DNA of 64,000 nucleotides from Perilla frutescens (lineage: Eukaryota; Streptophyta; Magnoliopsida; Lamiales; Lamiaceae). Numbering within the stretch: position 1 is the stretch's first letter; each line of letters starts with the position of its first letter. The translations under genes and the position numbers were made by a program. The notes below the pieces were generated by a model. The model did not search any database. It worked only from the letters and a program-made list of their open reading frames with translations, and was not told the DNA's origin. The stretch lies in assembly GCA_026008535.1 (NCBI GenBank), contig BRKX01000001.1, positions 41,432,317-41,496,316 on the forward strand, given 5' to 3'. Of the stretch, positions 1 to 12,302 are shown piece after piece.

Positions 1-663
1 TAGAATTGTTTGTGTAATTTTCGATCAACAAAAGATCTCGAGATAAAAGAGAAATAACTTCTTGTATTCATGCAATTGTCTAACTTTAACAAAACAAATG
101 GATGTCCTATTTATACTAATCAATAGGAAGAAAATCTAGACCTAATTAAGAGATAAAAATCGATCCTAGACTAGTTCAAATCAAACTAGGATTGTTTCCT
201 TATCCAAAATCTGTTTTTAAGGTAAGAATCAAAAGATACCAAAAATAAAATAAGAAAAATCTATCTAGATAAAGATAAATCCCAAATTGACTTTGGGCCT
301 TCTAAAACTCGCCACATATGGACTTGGGCCTCTTCTTTAACGTGTTGGACTATTATTGGATGAATCCACATGTTATCTTCAACGTCAACCCAGTCAGTAT
401 ACCCATACCGACTGTCTTCATGCAATCTGGTCAGTATGCCCATACTGACTGTCTTCATGCCTTTCTTCTTTTTCTTCAACGGACAACATAGTGATCCATC
501 TCGGGCTGCTCTTCATCTCTTCTTCATGCAACTCGAATTTGCGACGAATAGAAGCTTGTAAATAAGCTTGCAACTTCTTTGCTCGCAAACGCGTCATAGG
601 ACCTTTGAACTGCAGCTCCGGATCATCTTCTTCTTTGCCTAACTCGACCTCATCAAAAGGCCA
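1..663. other. Unassigned AT-rich sequence left of the CACTA fragment
   Basis: I see no convincing gene here. The two reading frames of 63 and 72 codons between 261 and 561 overlap on opposite strands and have no recognisable domain. The stretch ends abruptly where the acidic tail of a CACTA transposase begins, so it is probably another insertion or a rearranged join rather than part of that gene. It contains a short duplicated unit at 393-460, described separately. Confidence 0.4.
393..460. repeat. Two-copy 31-bp direct repeat with an internal palindrome
   Basis: The unit at about 393-423 (start GTCAGTATACCCATACCGAC) recurs at about 430-460 with two changes. The second copy contains the perfect palindrome CAGTATGCCCATACTG. 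No gene is associated with it. Confidence 0.6.
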
Positions 664-898
664 GATCTAATGTTGAAGTACTATCAGAAGATGATAATAC
701 AATCATAATCTCACCCTTTCAAGATGATGAAGTTGATGGTTTGCATAATCTCATAATAGATGACGATCCGATACCAAATCATCCAGATGGTGGTGTAATA
801 GATATTGAAGAAGAAGAAGAAGATGATGAACAAGATATAGAACCAGAGATTGATTTATCAGATGACAATATTAGTGTTGATGATGACATAGATGATTA
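664..898 (+). pseudogene. C-terminal tail of CACTA transposase (TnpD-like), 5' part missing
   Basis: An open frame without its own start runs from 664 to the TAG at 896-898. It encodes about 77 residues dominated by Asp and Glu, with a run of five Glu near the middle and the ending SVDDDIDD. Such acidic tails close the TnpD-type (Transposase_21) proteins of plant CACTA elements, and the position just upstream of a Ptta/En/Spm gene fits. The catalytic region would lie upstream of 664, where the sequence is unrelated, so only a remnant is present. The identification rests on composition and context rather than on a catalytic motif. Confidence 0.6.
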
Positions 899-1020
899 GT
901 GTTTCAGGTTTTCTGAATTAATGTTTATTTCTTATTTGATAGATGTTTTATTAAAACATTCAACTACTTAGTATCGTTGGCATTTGTATTCTTTCTAAAT
1001 TAATGTTTATATGATTTTTC

Positions 1021-2403
1021 AGATGCAGCGAGGTGGTGCTTCAGGGTCAGAAGCTGGACGGTCTGGAGGATCGTCATCATCATCTATGGGCCTTAGTGGT
1101 CCTGTTGGTGATATGACACTGGAGGGACTGTCATGTCCTGAGGTTGATACAGAAGGATGTCGACGTGTTTCGGTTCTTGATAGGTATGTTCAATTATAAT
1201 GTTTATAGATTTTTATTTTATTATTCTAATATCTTTATTATTTTGTGCATTTGGAAGTCAATTAATTCCAGCTCAGCAGGTTGCATCCGCTATCACAGTG
1301 AACTTCAAAAAGTTTTTGCATCCGACGGGCTACACCTGGAAGATCGTGCCCCAAGAGAGGAGAGAGCAGTATATGGAGGAGTTTCGGGTATTTTATTATA
1401 TATATTCTATTTTGACATTTTTTTTAATTTTAACATTTTCATATGTTTTCAATATGTTGCAGAAGGAGTGATTTTGGGATCCCGCTGAGGATGCTGCCGT
1501 CTGGGCAACATGGTCCGTCAAGGCTGGTGAACGATATAAGGACATGGTTTACGCCTTCAAGAGGAATAGGACCAAGGCCTGCCCTCCATACGTGCCTCCT
1601 GAGATGTGGGAAGGCTTCAAGGCACATTGGGACAGTGATGCCTTCAAGAAGAAGTCTGAGGTGTCATCGAAGAATCATCTCAGTGAGCCCGATGGTCCTA
1701 GCACTGGGATTGTGAAACATCATGGAGGCTCTCGGAGTGCAGTTGTACATGCTGCAGCTTTGGTATGCACATTGAATAACTTATTTATTTATTTATTTTT
1801 AGTATGTATGTGCTAACATGTCTATGTAATAAGCTAAGAAGAAGGGCATTGGACCCAATGACGTGGCATGGGAGACATTCAAGAGACTCAACGACACTAA
1901 GGATAGATCCTATTCAGATGGGAAGTCATGTTGTATCATTGTAAGTTAATTTATAAATATTTATAAATTTATAAACACCATACAAAATATATTTAATCAT
2001 TCTTATTTGATTTTATGAATAGGCTGACGTACTGGCTCAGGTTGAGAAGTTAAGCCAGCCGAGTCCTGGCACAGATGAGGCGCCACAAGTGGACATGAGC
2101 GCCGTATATGTCAACACTGTGCACCAGCACTCGAAGAAGAACTGGATTTTTGGGCTGGGCAGTCGATCACGGTGCCTTTCAGCTCCTAACGTCTCTTCTG
2201 CAGCTCCTCCACAGCCCGACACTCAGGCTGCCATCAGGAAGTTACAGGAGAGGATGGACGCCCAGTCAGTGGCTCTGCAAGAGAAGATGGATGCACATGT
2301 AGCGCTTCTCCAGGCCGAGCAGGAGCAGATACGTCAGCAGCAGGAGATTATTGAGCTGATGAGGGCGCAGTTTGGAGGCCCTCCTCCATCTTCATCATCA
2401 TGA
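1021..2403 (+). pseudogene. Ptta/En/Spm-family (Transposase_24) CACTA second gene, broken
   Basis: At least four coding blocks separated by AT-rich introns can be read. These are a Ser/Gly-rich N-terminus at 1023-1183, a block at about 1273-1390 (motif WKIVPQERREQYMEEF), a block at 1463-1759 (motif AGERYKDMVYAFKRNR, then MWEGFKAHW) and C-terminal blocks at 1836-1938 and 2023-2403. The C-terminus is a Gln/Glu-rich coiled coil (residues such as LQERMDAQSVALQEKMDAHV) followed by a serine run. The order of Trp and basic motifs is that of the plant Ptta/En/Spm transposase family. An in-frame TGA follows the acceptor at about 1469, and the first splice junction cannot be made to keep phase, so I call it a pseudogene. 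Its role would be DNA binding or accessory function for CACTA transposition. Confidence 0.7.
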
Positions 2404-2465
2404 CTTGTATTTGATATACATCGTACTTATATTTTAGGAGATTTTATGTTTTTTATTGGAGATTT

Positions 2466-2470
2466 ATGTA

Positions 2471-2523
<53 letters not shown>
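2466..2523. repeat. (ATT)n microsatellite
   Basis: About 19 uninterrupted ATT units lie between the CACTA second gene and its subterminal repeats. Confidence 0.95.
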
Positions 2524-2525
<2 letters not shown>

Positions 2526-2599
2526 CGTTTTTATTTATGTTCTTCGATAATTTACAAATAAAAGTAAAATAAAAAAAATTTTAAAATTGCAAAAAAAAA

Positions 2600-2986
2600 A
2601 TTAACGATGGACACGTCCGTTGTTAATGTTGAATAGTCAACTTTGACTTTACTACGATCGACGGAGACCATCGTTAAGTCCGCCGTTATTCTTCAGGCGA
2701 CTAATTACGTCAGCAACATTAACGACGACCGAGTCCGTCGGTAAGGCCACCGTTAGGTCTGAAGACAACTACTAACGACACCAAACGTTAACGACGGACA
2801 TGGTCATCGTTATGTCCGTCGTTACGACTGCCGACCGTCAATATCCGTCGTTATTTGTGTTTTCCGACCAAAGCTTTACCGACGGACACATTCCGTCGTT
2901 AGTCCGTCGCTAGGCGTAACTAGCGACGGAAAAATGGGATTTACTGACGGATATGTCCATCGCTAAACAGTGATTTTTTTGCAGTG
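2600..2986. repeat. CACTA subterminal repeat array and 3' terminus
   Basis: Short motifs around TAACGACGGAC and its inverse (GTCCGTCGTTA) recur more than ten times in both orientations between 2600 and 2960. The right terminus TTTTTTTGCAGTG lies at 2974-2986. In CACTA elements such arrays bind the element's own DNA-binding protein. The density of CpG here is far above that of the flanks. Confidence 0.8.
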
Positions 2987-3276
2987 CTAGAATTCTCAAG
3001 CAATTATCAAACATGAAGTCATACAACTAACACAACGTTAATTAATTGGCCACATATAAATATGGCATTAATTAGGCCATTGCTTAGGTGTGGTTAATCA
3101 CTTAAATAAGATTTAATGAAGAGTGTGTCTTCAACTGTGGTTATTAAGAGAGGGCAGTGTGTGTATTCACTATTCAAGAGTGCAAGACAGTGTGCGTATC
3201 TCTAATCTCTCTATATATATTTTGACATTTTCTCCCATTTATATATATATAGAGAGAGAGAGACAGAGAGAGAAAG
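2987..3276 (+). promoter_or_regulatory. Putative promoter and 5' leader of the diterpene synthase
   Basis: Only 290 bp separate the CACTA terminus from the start codon at 3277. Two TATATATA stretches lie at 3209-3217 and 3240-3251, followed by a GA-rich leader (3251-3276). I cannot locate the transcription start. Any older promoter elements further upstream have been displaced by the transposon. Confidence 0.4.
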
Positions 3277-6200
3277 ATGGCAATGGAATCTACAGCAGTA
3301 CTTGCTCCAATGCTTAACTGTTCATTTTTAAGAAACCGTAAGATACTACTTTCAACAAAGATTCAGCAGCAACAGGGTTTAACCCGTAAGAATTTATGCT
3401 TTTGCCGTATACAAGAAATGTTATCCTACACACTTAACATGATGACTATGAGCACCTAACTAGTGTATTTGCTTTCTCTCTCTATGTATGTATAAGTTTT
3501 AACTTTATGCTTCGATTCAGCACTAATTAATTAAGTTTCTATTTGTGGTATATATATAATTAAGGATCAAGGGTGAAATGCGGAAAACACATGCGCTCGA
3601 GTAACCAATTTCATGACAAGCAGATACCTAAAGTAATTAAGTGTCGAGGTACGTGTATATATACACACATTAATAATTAAATATGCAGAAGAATTAAAAT
3701 TTAATTAATATTCTTCGAAAAACTAATTTAAATTTCTGAGCTACCTAGCTGATTTGTGCACTTACTTTCATCACAGTTGCTAAAAGGGATGATTCAACTG
3801 CTCAGGCCAGCGTTCAAGAGGTAATATTTACGTTTAAATGAGTATTTCATATCGGAGAAAAATTAAATTAAAATAATCAAAATCAACATCAAAACTTCTT
3901 TTCTTACCAAAATCTAGCTCAAATATTTTCTAACCAAAGAGAGGATCTCCTTTAATATGAGACACTATGTCAGCGAACACTCTTGAAGCATCGAGATTCT
4001 TTGTTAGCTTTGCATTGACAGGAATCTCCGGCCGGAGATAGCGATTGAGAGTGAACCGCCAGAGACAACAACGACAGACGATGGTGGATTGATGGGTGAG
4101 TGGCGATGGGAGAGGGGAGAGTCGTGAGCTAGATTGAGAGTGAACCGCCGGATAGAGACGGCAGGGACCAGATCGATGAGTGCATGGCGACAGCCGACAG
4201 GAGAGGGGAGAGCTGTGAGATTGAGAGTGAATTTTCGGTGACGAGAGCGATGACGGTGGATCGACGGGAGAAGGGAGAAGCTGTGAGATTGAGCTAAGGC
4301 GTTTTAGGGATTTTGGAGTTGCCCCAACTAAAATAACCCGCGCGTTTGATTTAAAACAAAAAATATTGCAATAGACAACGGCTTACTTTACACTGTTGTC
4401 AATTAAAGTACAATTGGGCAAAATGACAGTAGAGATATATAACCATAGTTAATATTTATAAAGATAACAGCTATAAATAATCGCATAACCGTTGTCTAAA
4501 TGAATATTAACAACGGTTTGTAACCATTGTCTATGAAAAATATTAAATAATAAATAAATAAAAATTATAGGACATCAGTTATCTGTAGTCGTTGTCTCTA
4601 ATTATATTGACAACGGCTTAAAACTGTTGTCTATATAAAAGTGCGGTAATAGACAACGCAATAGTGAATAGCCGTTGTCTGTGCGTAAAAAGACAACGGC
4701 TCACGTTCGAGCCGTTGTCTTTCATCTGTGTCTATAACCGAAATTCTAGTAGTGAGTAAAAATCTTATTTATCCTTACTCAAAGTTTTGAAAAGGTCAAG
4801 TTGTACGTATAAAATCATGTCATAAAAAAAGTTTGAAAAACGTTAATTCATTCTGTTGTGTTTGAAGGTTAAAAGAATGGAGGATCTTATCTCACGTATT
4901 AAGAGTGTGTTAAATACAATAGAGGATGGTCGAATAAGTGTGTCACCATATGATACAGCATGGATTGCACTTATAAAAAAGTTAAATATTGGATCGTGTG
5001 ATGATGATGATGATTATATTCCTGAATTTCCATCTTCACTCGAGTGGATCATGCAACATCAGTTACCCGATGGTTCATGGGGCGATCGACACTTTTTCTC
5101 TGTCTATGATCGACTTCTAAATACGATTGCCTGTGTCATAGCACTCAAGTCGTGGAATGTTGATGGTCACACCATTCAAAAAGGTACGTATAATTATTTG
5201 AAATTTCTTCATATATATTAATATATATAAAGAAATTGAAATGAGAAAATTGAAGTGTACGTATATAATGTTTAATTAGGAATAGCGTATGTGAAGAAAA
5301 ATATATGGAAACTTGAAGATGCAGATGATGCGAACATGACGTGTGGGTTTGAAGTTATATTTCCCGCCCTTCTCCAACGATCGCGGGATTTGGGAATCAA
5401 TGATCTTCCCTATCATTCACCAATCTTGACCAAGATTTATGCTGCAAGGGATCGCAAATTAAAAAAGTAACTATTGTTTCGAAATATATGTTAATATGAT
5501 TTGACATTTATCAAACAAATATATCTTAATATGATTTGATATTTGTCAACATTATTATTACATCTTTAAAGGATTTAGTGTGTGTGTGTATTTATGTCTA
5601 TGCCACTCTTAAGGTTCTTGCACAACATAATAATCTCAGCTCTCACAAAACATATATAAAATCATATATATGTATTTATAAATTAAGTTAAATGTATAGA
5701 AATATGTAAATACATAATAATTCACAAGAATATAACTTATAAAAAAGACTAAGAAATTTGAAAAGTATACATTAGAAAATTTGACGAATTTCTATCAAAT
5801 AATATGAAACTATGTATAGAAAGGGAGAGAGAGGGAGTTTGGACATCCCTCACTAGTGAGCACCTCACTAGTTTTCATTATTTTTCTTAGTTTACTTTAA
5901 TTTTATAATTATTAATTATGATTTATTTCACTAAATTAATGTTTTTACTTATTTTTTAAAATTTAATGTTCATATTGTTAGTTAATAATTGATATTTAGG
6001 GTTGATTATTCCATAATTAACACATATTTTTTTGGATTGTTAATTGTTAACAATAAATATTAATTTAACATGTTATATATAATATTTTTATTTTTTTTGA
6101 AATAAAATTTGGTGAGGTAATCACCACATAGGCGGTCCCATGCATGCAAGGCTAAACACATCGATTATATTGAGCCTATTGTGCTTAGGTAAATTCAATG

Positions 6201-9200
6201 AGTTTTGGAACATATAAGTATGAGAAGTGGATTTTGAAGTTGCATTTTTTTTCTATTTTTCAAATGAATCCATGTATAAGTGATGATATTTGTAACGGGT
6301 GTATGATTTGACTCATATATATCTTGACTTGTTAAACGGTCTGGTCCAATATTGTCTTATAATCCGATCAATTTGACAGACATTCATCTCATAATCCTCG
6401 ATACAAATATTATTTAATTGTTTATTTACTTAAATAGGATACCAAGGGAGGTGATGCATCAAGTTACAACAACTCTATTGTACAGTTTGGAAGGGCTTGA
6501 AGAGCTAGATTGGCCAAGGCTTCTTAAACTGCAGTCAGCTGATGGCTCTTTCTTCACTTCTCCATCTTCAACCGCCTTTGCATTCATGGAAACCAAAGAT
6601 CCCAATTGTTTGAAATTTATCACTAACATCGTCCAAAAATTCAATGGAGGAGGTACATTATAAAAATTAATGATTCTAATTAACTTAGTAAAATTTCAAA
6701 ATAATTTAATATTGTTATGCTTCATTAGCTTCGGTAACTTGTTGCTACTTAAATAATTTCGTTACAATGCAGCACCACATAGTTACCCGGTCGACCTATT
6801 TGCGCGACTATGGGCAGTTGATAGACTACAACGCCTAGGAATTTCTCGTTTCTTTGAGTCGGAGATAAATGATTACTTGACTTATGTATACAGGTAAGAT
6901 AATTGTTACACTATATATATTGAGGAAATATATGTGTAACTCCGTCAATTTGGTCTACCAAACTAAGAGGGGGCTAGCTTGTGTGAGACCGTCATACGGG
7001 TCAAACAAAAAACCAGGCATGCAGAAAACTAGAAAACTGCAACGAACGGACTAGAATCGGGACTTGATACCATGTAGACAATATTGTTCCTGTGTATTTC
7101 AGTAATAATAAATAAGGATCACCTTATATAGGTGAATACAAAGCTAATATCCTATAGGAAAAGAAATGCGGGGTGACTAATCTCTAATACAAAATCCGTA
7201 AGATGGGTCAAAAATATGAATCTGAACACTAACAGAACTACAAATATGTCACTAGATATATATGTGGTTGGATCCAAATCTTGACTTGTCTTCCATATTT
7301 TGACGCATTCCGTCTCACACAATTAGTGTTTGTTTTTCACCCCAGTCCATCTTGATGATACAGATTTTGGAACGACAACGGAATTTACAGTACACGAAAC
7401 ATAAATTTTGGTGACATTGATTGCACATCCATGGCTTTCAGACTTCTACGATTGCAGGGATATGATGTCAAGCCAAGTATGTATTTAGAAAGCTATCTCA
7501 CATAAATCCTTCTCTTTCAATATACACAAATTGAAAACGGTAGACTCGACGAGTCAAATGATATTCATAAATAATCGGCAACACACATTATTAGGTCTCT
7601 CTACTGTTTTGTTCTATTTTAATAGGTCTTTGTGTAATTTTTATGTTTATTAGGTTCTTCTACCTTGATGATACACTTTCTTAGATCCTAACTAGCTTGT
7701 ACTTTGATAATTTATTTCAGTAGATCCTTGTACAATTTTTTATATTAGTAAGTGCTTCTACTTTATATATTTGATATCATAAAAGTCCTTAATTATTTAA
7801 TAAAAGTAACAAAGCTTTACCATTATTTAAAAAATTAACACTTAAGTTATTAAATAATTTTTTATGTTATTTATTTATGCATTTTCGTATGTAATAATCT
7901 ATACTAATATAAAAAGTGTCTTATTTTACAAATTTTGAATTTACCTATTGTATCCATATTATATATTTTTATTTAAGGGCAATAATGTAATCTTGAATTT
8001 ACCTATTATATATTTATTATAATATATTTTAAATATAATATAATCTAATTTAATATTACATTATTATTCTCATTCTGACTATATCACTTAAACTATTAAT
8101 CATGATATTGATCCAATTCAATGATTTTAGAATATTAAACTTAAAGTTTCAAGTAAAGTCACGTGAATTAAAAAATAAATAAATTTTATTCCATATCCTT
8201 GATATAAATTAAAATTCCTGAATATTGTAAATCAAAAGAAAATTCTAATTAAAATCATGTTTTAGTTTAAAGGCAAGATTAATTGTATACCAAGATGGAG
8301 AAAACCATTTTAAATATAAAATATTTCATATTTTTAATTAATAAATTAAGTTATTCATTTAATCAAATTCACAAAATGCTATTATAATATTCTTAAAAAT
8401 ATAATAACAAAGACGTCAAAGACACATATTGATAGACAACATAATATAATAGCTTGTGCTTTCTTTACGTCATTTATTTATTTTTTCAGTAATATCAGAT
8501 ATAATTCTCATTGATATGAGTTTATAATCTACTATATAAAAAGAGTTTTGTAAATTTTGGTTTGCCTATTATATCCATATAGCACATTTTATTTAAATAC
8601 AATAGAATCATATAATGTATTTACATGTACATCTTATTAAGAAAAAAAAGTCCATATATTTTTTTATTGACAATAAAAGAAATCATTTGTGAGATTTTGA
8701 CAAAATTGGTGCTTTTGCATTGAATATAATATATCGTAGCTTTTAAAACATTATTATTTTATCTCCATTATATTAAAATATATATTTAATTTCGAACGAT
8801 GTCATGTGTATGCATATTTTTATTTCTTTCATTCACATATTTTAATTTAATATAAAATTCTAGATAATTCATTAATATCCTTAATTCCTTATATACCGAT
8901 TAGATATGAAATGAATTAATCATAAATATTTGCCCATGTATTCATGTAAAAAAAAATCTTGATTTTTTATATGAGGAATTAAATTCTTTCAACATCAATT
9001 TGTGGATGTTGAATTTTTATATTGTGGATGTTGAACATACAAATAAAAAATAGTGATATCATTGAAATTTTTAAAAACCATGCTGAATTGCAAAATATGT
9101 CAAGTATAATAATTTATTTAGAAATTATATATTATTATAATTTATTCAATGATATGAATCTATAATAAGAATGTATTGGTGAACTAAGATAGATATAAAA

Positions 9201-12200
9201 AAATACCAAAATATATACATTTACAAATAGTAATGATTTTATTTCAAAGAGCAGAGTAGAACTCTTAAGTGAACAAAAAAAATACTACCTCCGTTTCGAA
9301 ATGTTTGTTGTTTTAGTTTTTTTTTTTTTTTTCAAAATGTTTGTTGTTTTATATAATTTGACATCCTCTCTCCCAATTTTAACCCTCTCAAATCCTACAA
9401 GATTTCTTGATTCTAACTTACCTATAATATATGGAGAGAGAAAATATTGTTATTTTTTAGGAAAATATAGATAAATTAGATTTTATGGCATATATGAGGG
9501 ATGGGTATATTTATCCACAAAATTAATTCTTAATTCCAGATAAAAAAAACAAAATAACAAACATTTTGAAACGGAGGTAGTATAACTTATGTACGTGTTT
9601 GTATTAATAACAATTTATTTAATGAAATAGTATTTTTGTAAATTATTTGTTTGTATTAAGGAGAGTTTTTTTTTAAGTTATTAATTTGTAAAATTATGTT
9701 GCATTTTAATGTCATGTGGTTCAAATCGTAAAACTATTTTTTATGAAAATTTACTTATTTTGTCAAAATATACTTCACAAAACTTAGGATTAATTGGTTT
9801 AAATATCCTTAACTATGCACGATTTTTGATTCTGAAGATGAACTTTAAAATTATATAACATACAACACAAACTTACTTTTTTTTTTTTGTAATTACATCA
9901 TCAATTCAAAACTTGGTGCATTCAAGTTTGACATGACCATCGGAAGATAATTCTGTATTGTAGAAATATTCATGTATAGTTCAATCATTATATTAAACTA
10001 ACTAACCCCTAAACTTAAGATTTTTTTTTTTTTTGATTTGATACAATTTCAAAATATATATAGACGAAGTTAATATTCAAATATATAGATCAGTGAAAAG
10101 ATAATTATTTAAATATTATTTATAATAGAATATATCAACTTTAATTTTACACTTACAAGTAATTTATTATTTATATATATATATAATATGTAAATCGAGA
10201 ATATATATTTATATGTTATCTTTTACAGTATAGTGACGATCAATATATACTAATGATAGACACATTAATCTTTCTAAATATTAATTAATTTAATTGTTGA
10301 TATCAATTTAAATTAGATTTTATGCAGATAAATAATTAATTTTACTTAGATGATAAACTTTCACAGGTCCATGTAGTTTTATGTTTTGTTTGGATAGGAC
10401 TTTGTACAATTTTTTTCATAAGTCCTTCTATTTCTATATTTGATATATTATTTAATGGAACAAACATAGTTGTTAACTTTTTTATTAATATAAATAAATC
10501 TTAAGTTATTTAAATAATTTTATATTTTATATATTATTGCATTATATATATATATATGTAGTGATATATTTAAAATATAAATAATGAGAAATATTATTGT
10601 ATAAACTATTATTGCATTGCTATTTTTGGATATATCTTCAATCAATTTAATTGAATGAAAAAAAGTGTTTCAAATAAAAATATTTTAGTACCTTTGAAGT
10701 GCATATATTACCACAAATGAAAATAATATTATATTAAGTATAAGAATTAATTATACGTATATATTGCATATGATAAACATAATTTTAAATAAAAAGTTTT
10801 AAAAGATACATTAATTCAATGGGAATCAAAATACGATTGATATTTGAAAACATTAAAACAATTCTATAGTATATCCTTAATGGAATTACAAAATACACAC
10901 ACACACACACATAGTAGGATTGAAATGCATCTGCAATATCCAGCAAATAAAAATTTATGCTAGCATTTCTAGCATACATAAATCTTGCATGAACATCTGT
11001 TAGAATTTTCGGTGGACATAATTCATGTTATGAATTTTTTCTTGAAACTGAATATGTTAATAAATTTTGTTATTTTCAAGTGTGTATTTTCAAATTGAAA
11101 AATATGTTTTTCAACCATATGCATGATAAGCACCTGTGCAAGAATTTATTTAAGAAAATTACTATATTCTCATGGAAATTTTAGAATATTATGTTGAATT
11201 TATTAATTTTATGACAATCTAATAATACTCTTACAGTGACATACATAATGATTCAATTAAAACGTAGACATTTATTGTACTTTTTGGAAGATAAGTACAA
11301 AACAAATCAAGAGTAATTTCTATAGTTAAATATTTGGTTTATTATTTTTGTTTTAGTACCTTCTTAAATCACATATAGAGAAATTTTAGAAAAAAAACTA
11401 ATATTTGATTATTATTTATAAGTGTAAAAAATAATAAACATCATGATAAAAATAAAAGGAAATGTAACTTGTACTCATTATTATTATTGTTGTTGTTGTT
11501 GTTGTTCTTGTTAAAAGGCCTTTATGTACACTTTCGATTATCTTATTTCAATTGTTATGATTTAAAAAATAAATTACACAATCAAAAATCATTAAATCAA
11601 GGTTTAATCATTTTATTTCAATAAAGACTAAATTATTGACCATCAATTTAAGTTATTTCCATTTTGCTTTATGCGCTTTATGCAAAATTACATTATATTT
11701 AACATATTAAGAATTTGTACCTTGAAATGTAGACAATTCAATATGAAATTTAACACAAAGATGAATTATTTTTCATTCATTTTTATATTAAATAATTTAT
11801 TTTAATATGATTAGTATAATCTCATTTCAAATTATTAGATATCTAATTGATAATGTAATCTTATAATTATAATTATAATATACCTTCTAATTTTTCATCA
11901 TACATAGTATATTATTATCTGTAACGTTATACAAATTACGTGCAACGCACGTCATCTATACTAGTATATTTAAAATATGGAGAATTGAGATATGTCATAA
12001 TTAGGGCTGGGAAAACATACCGTCATACCGTACTTACCGTACCGGAAAAAATATCAGAATACCGAACTTTAAGGTATATCGGTATTTTCGGTAAGGTATG
12101 ATACCGTACCGAGATTTTTGGGTAAGGTAACGATATAGAATTTTAAAAACTGAGGTATACCGGCATATACCGATACTGACGGTATACCGAATTTTTAAGG

Positions 12201-12257
12201 TATATACCGTTAGTTCGGCATATACCGTTGGTGCGGTATATTTGTGATATTATATAA

Positions 12258-12302
<45 letters not shown>

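Larger units (their letters stand above)
664..2986 (+). mobile_element. 3' portion of a CACTA (En/Spm) DNA transposon
   Basis: Three parts lie in the order expected for a CACTA element. First is the acidic C-terminal tail of a TnpD-like protein. Next is a multi-exon gene of the plant Ptta/En/Spm transposase family. Last is a subterminal array of short CGACGGA-type motifs ending in TTTTTTTGCAGTG at 2986, which is the inverse of a CACTG terminal repeat. The 5' half is not in the window or has been lost. The element ends 290 bp upstream of the diterpene synthase start codon. Both coding parts are decayed, so it is not autonomous. Confidence 0.8.
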
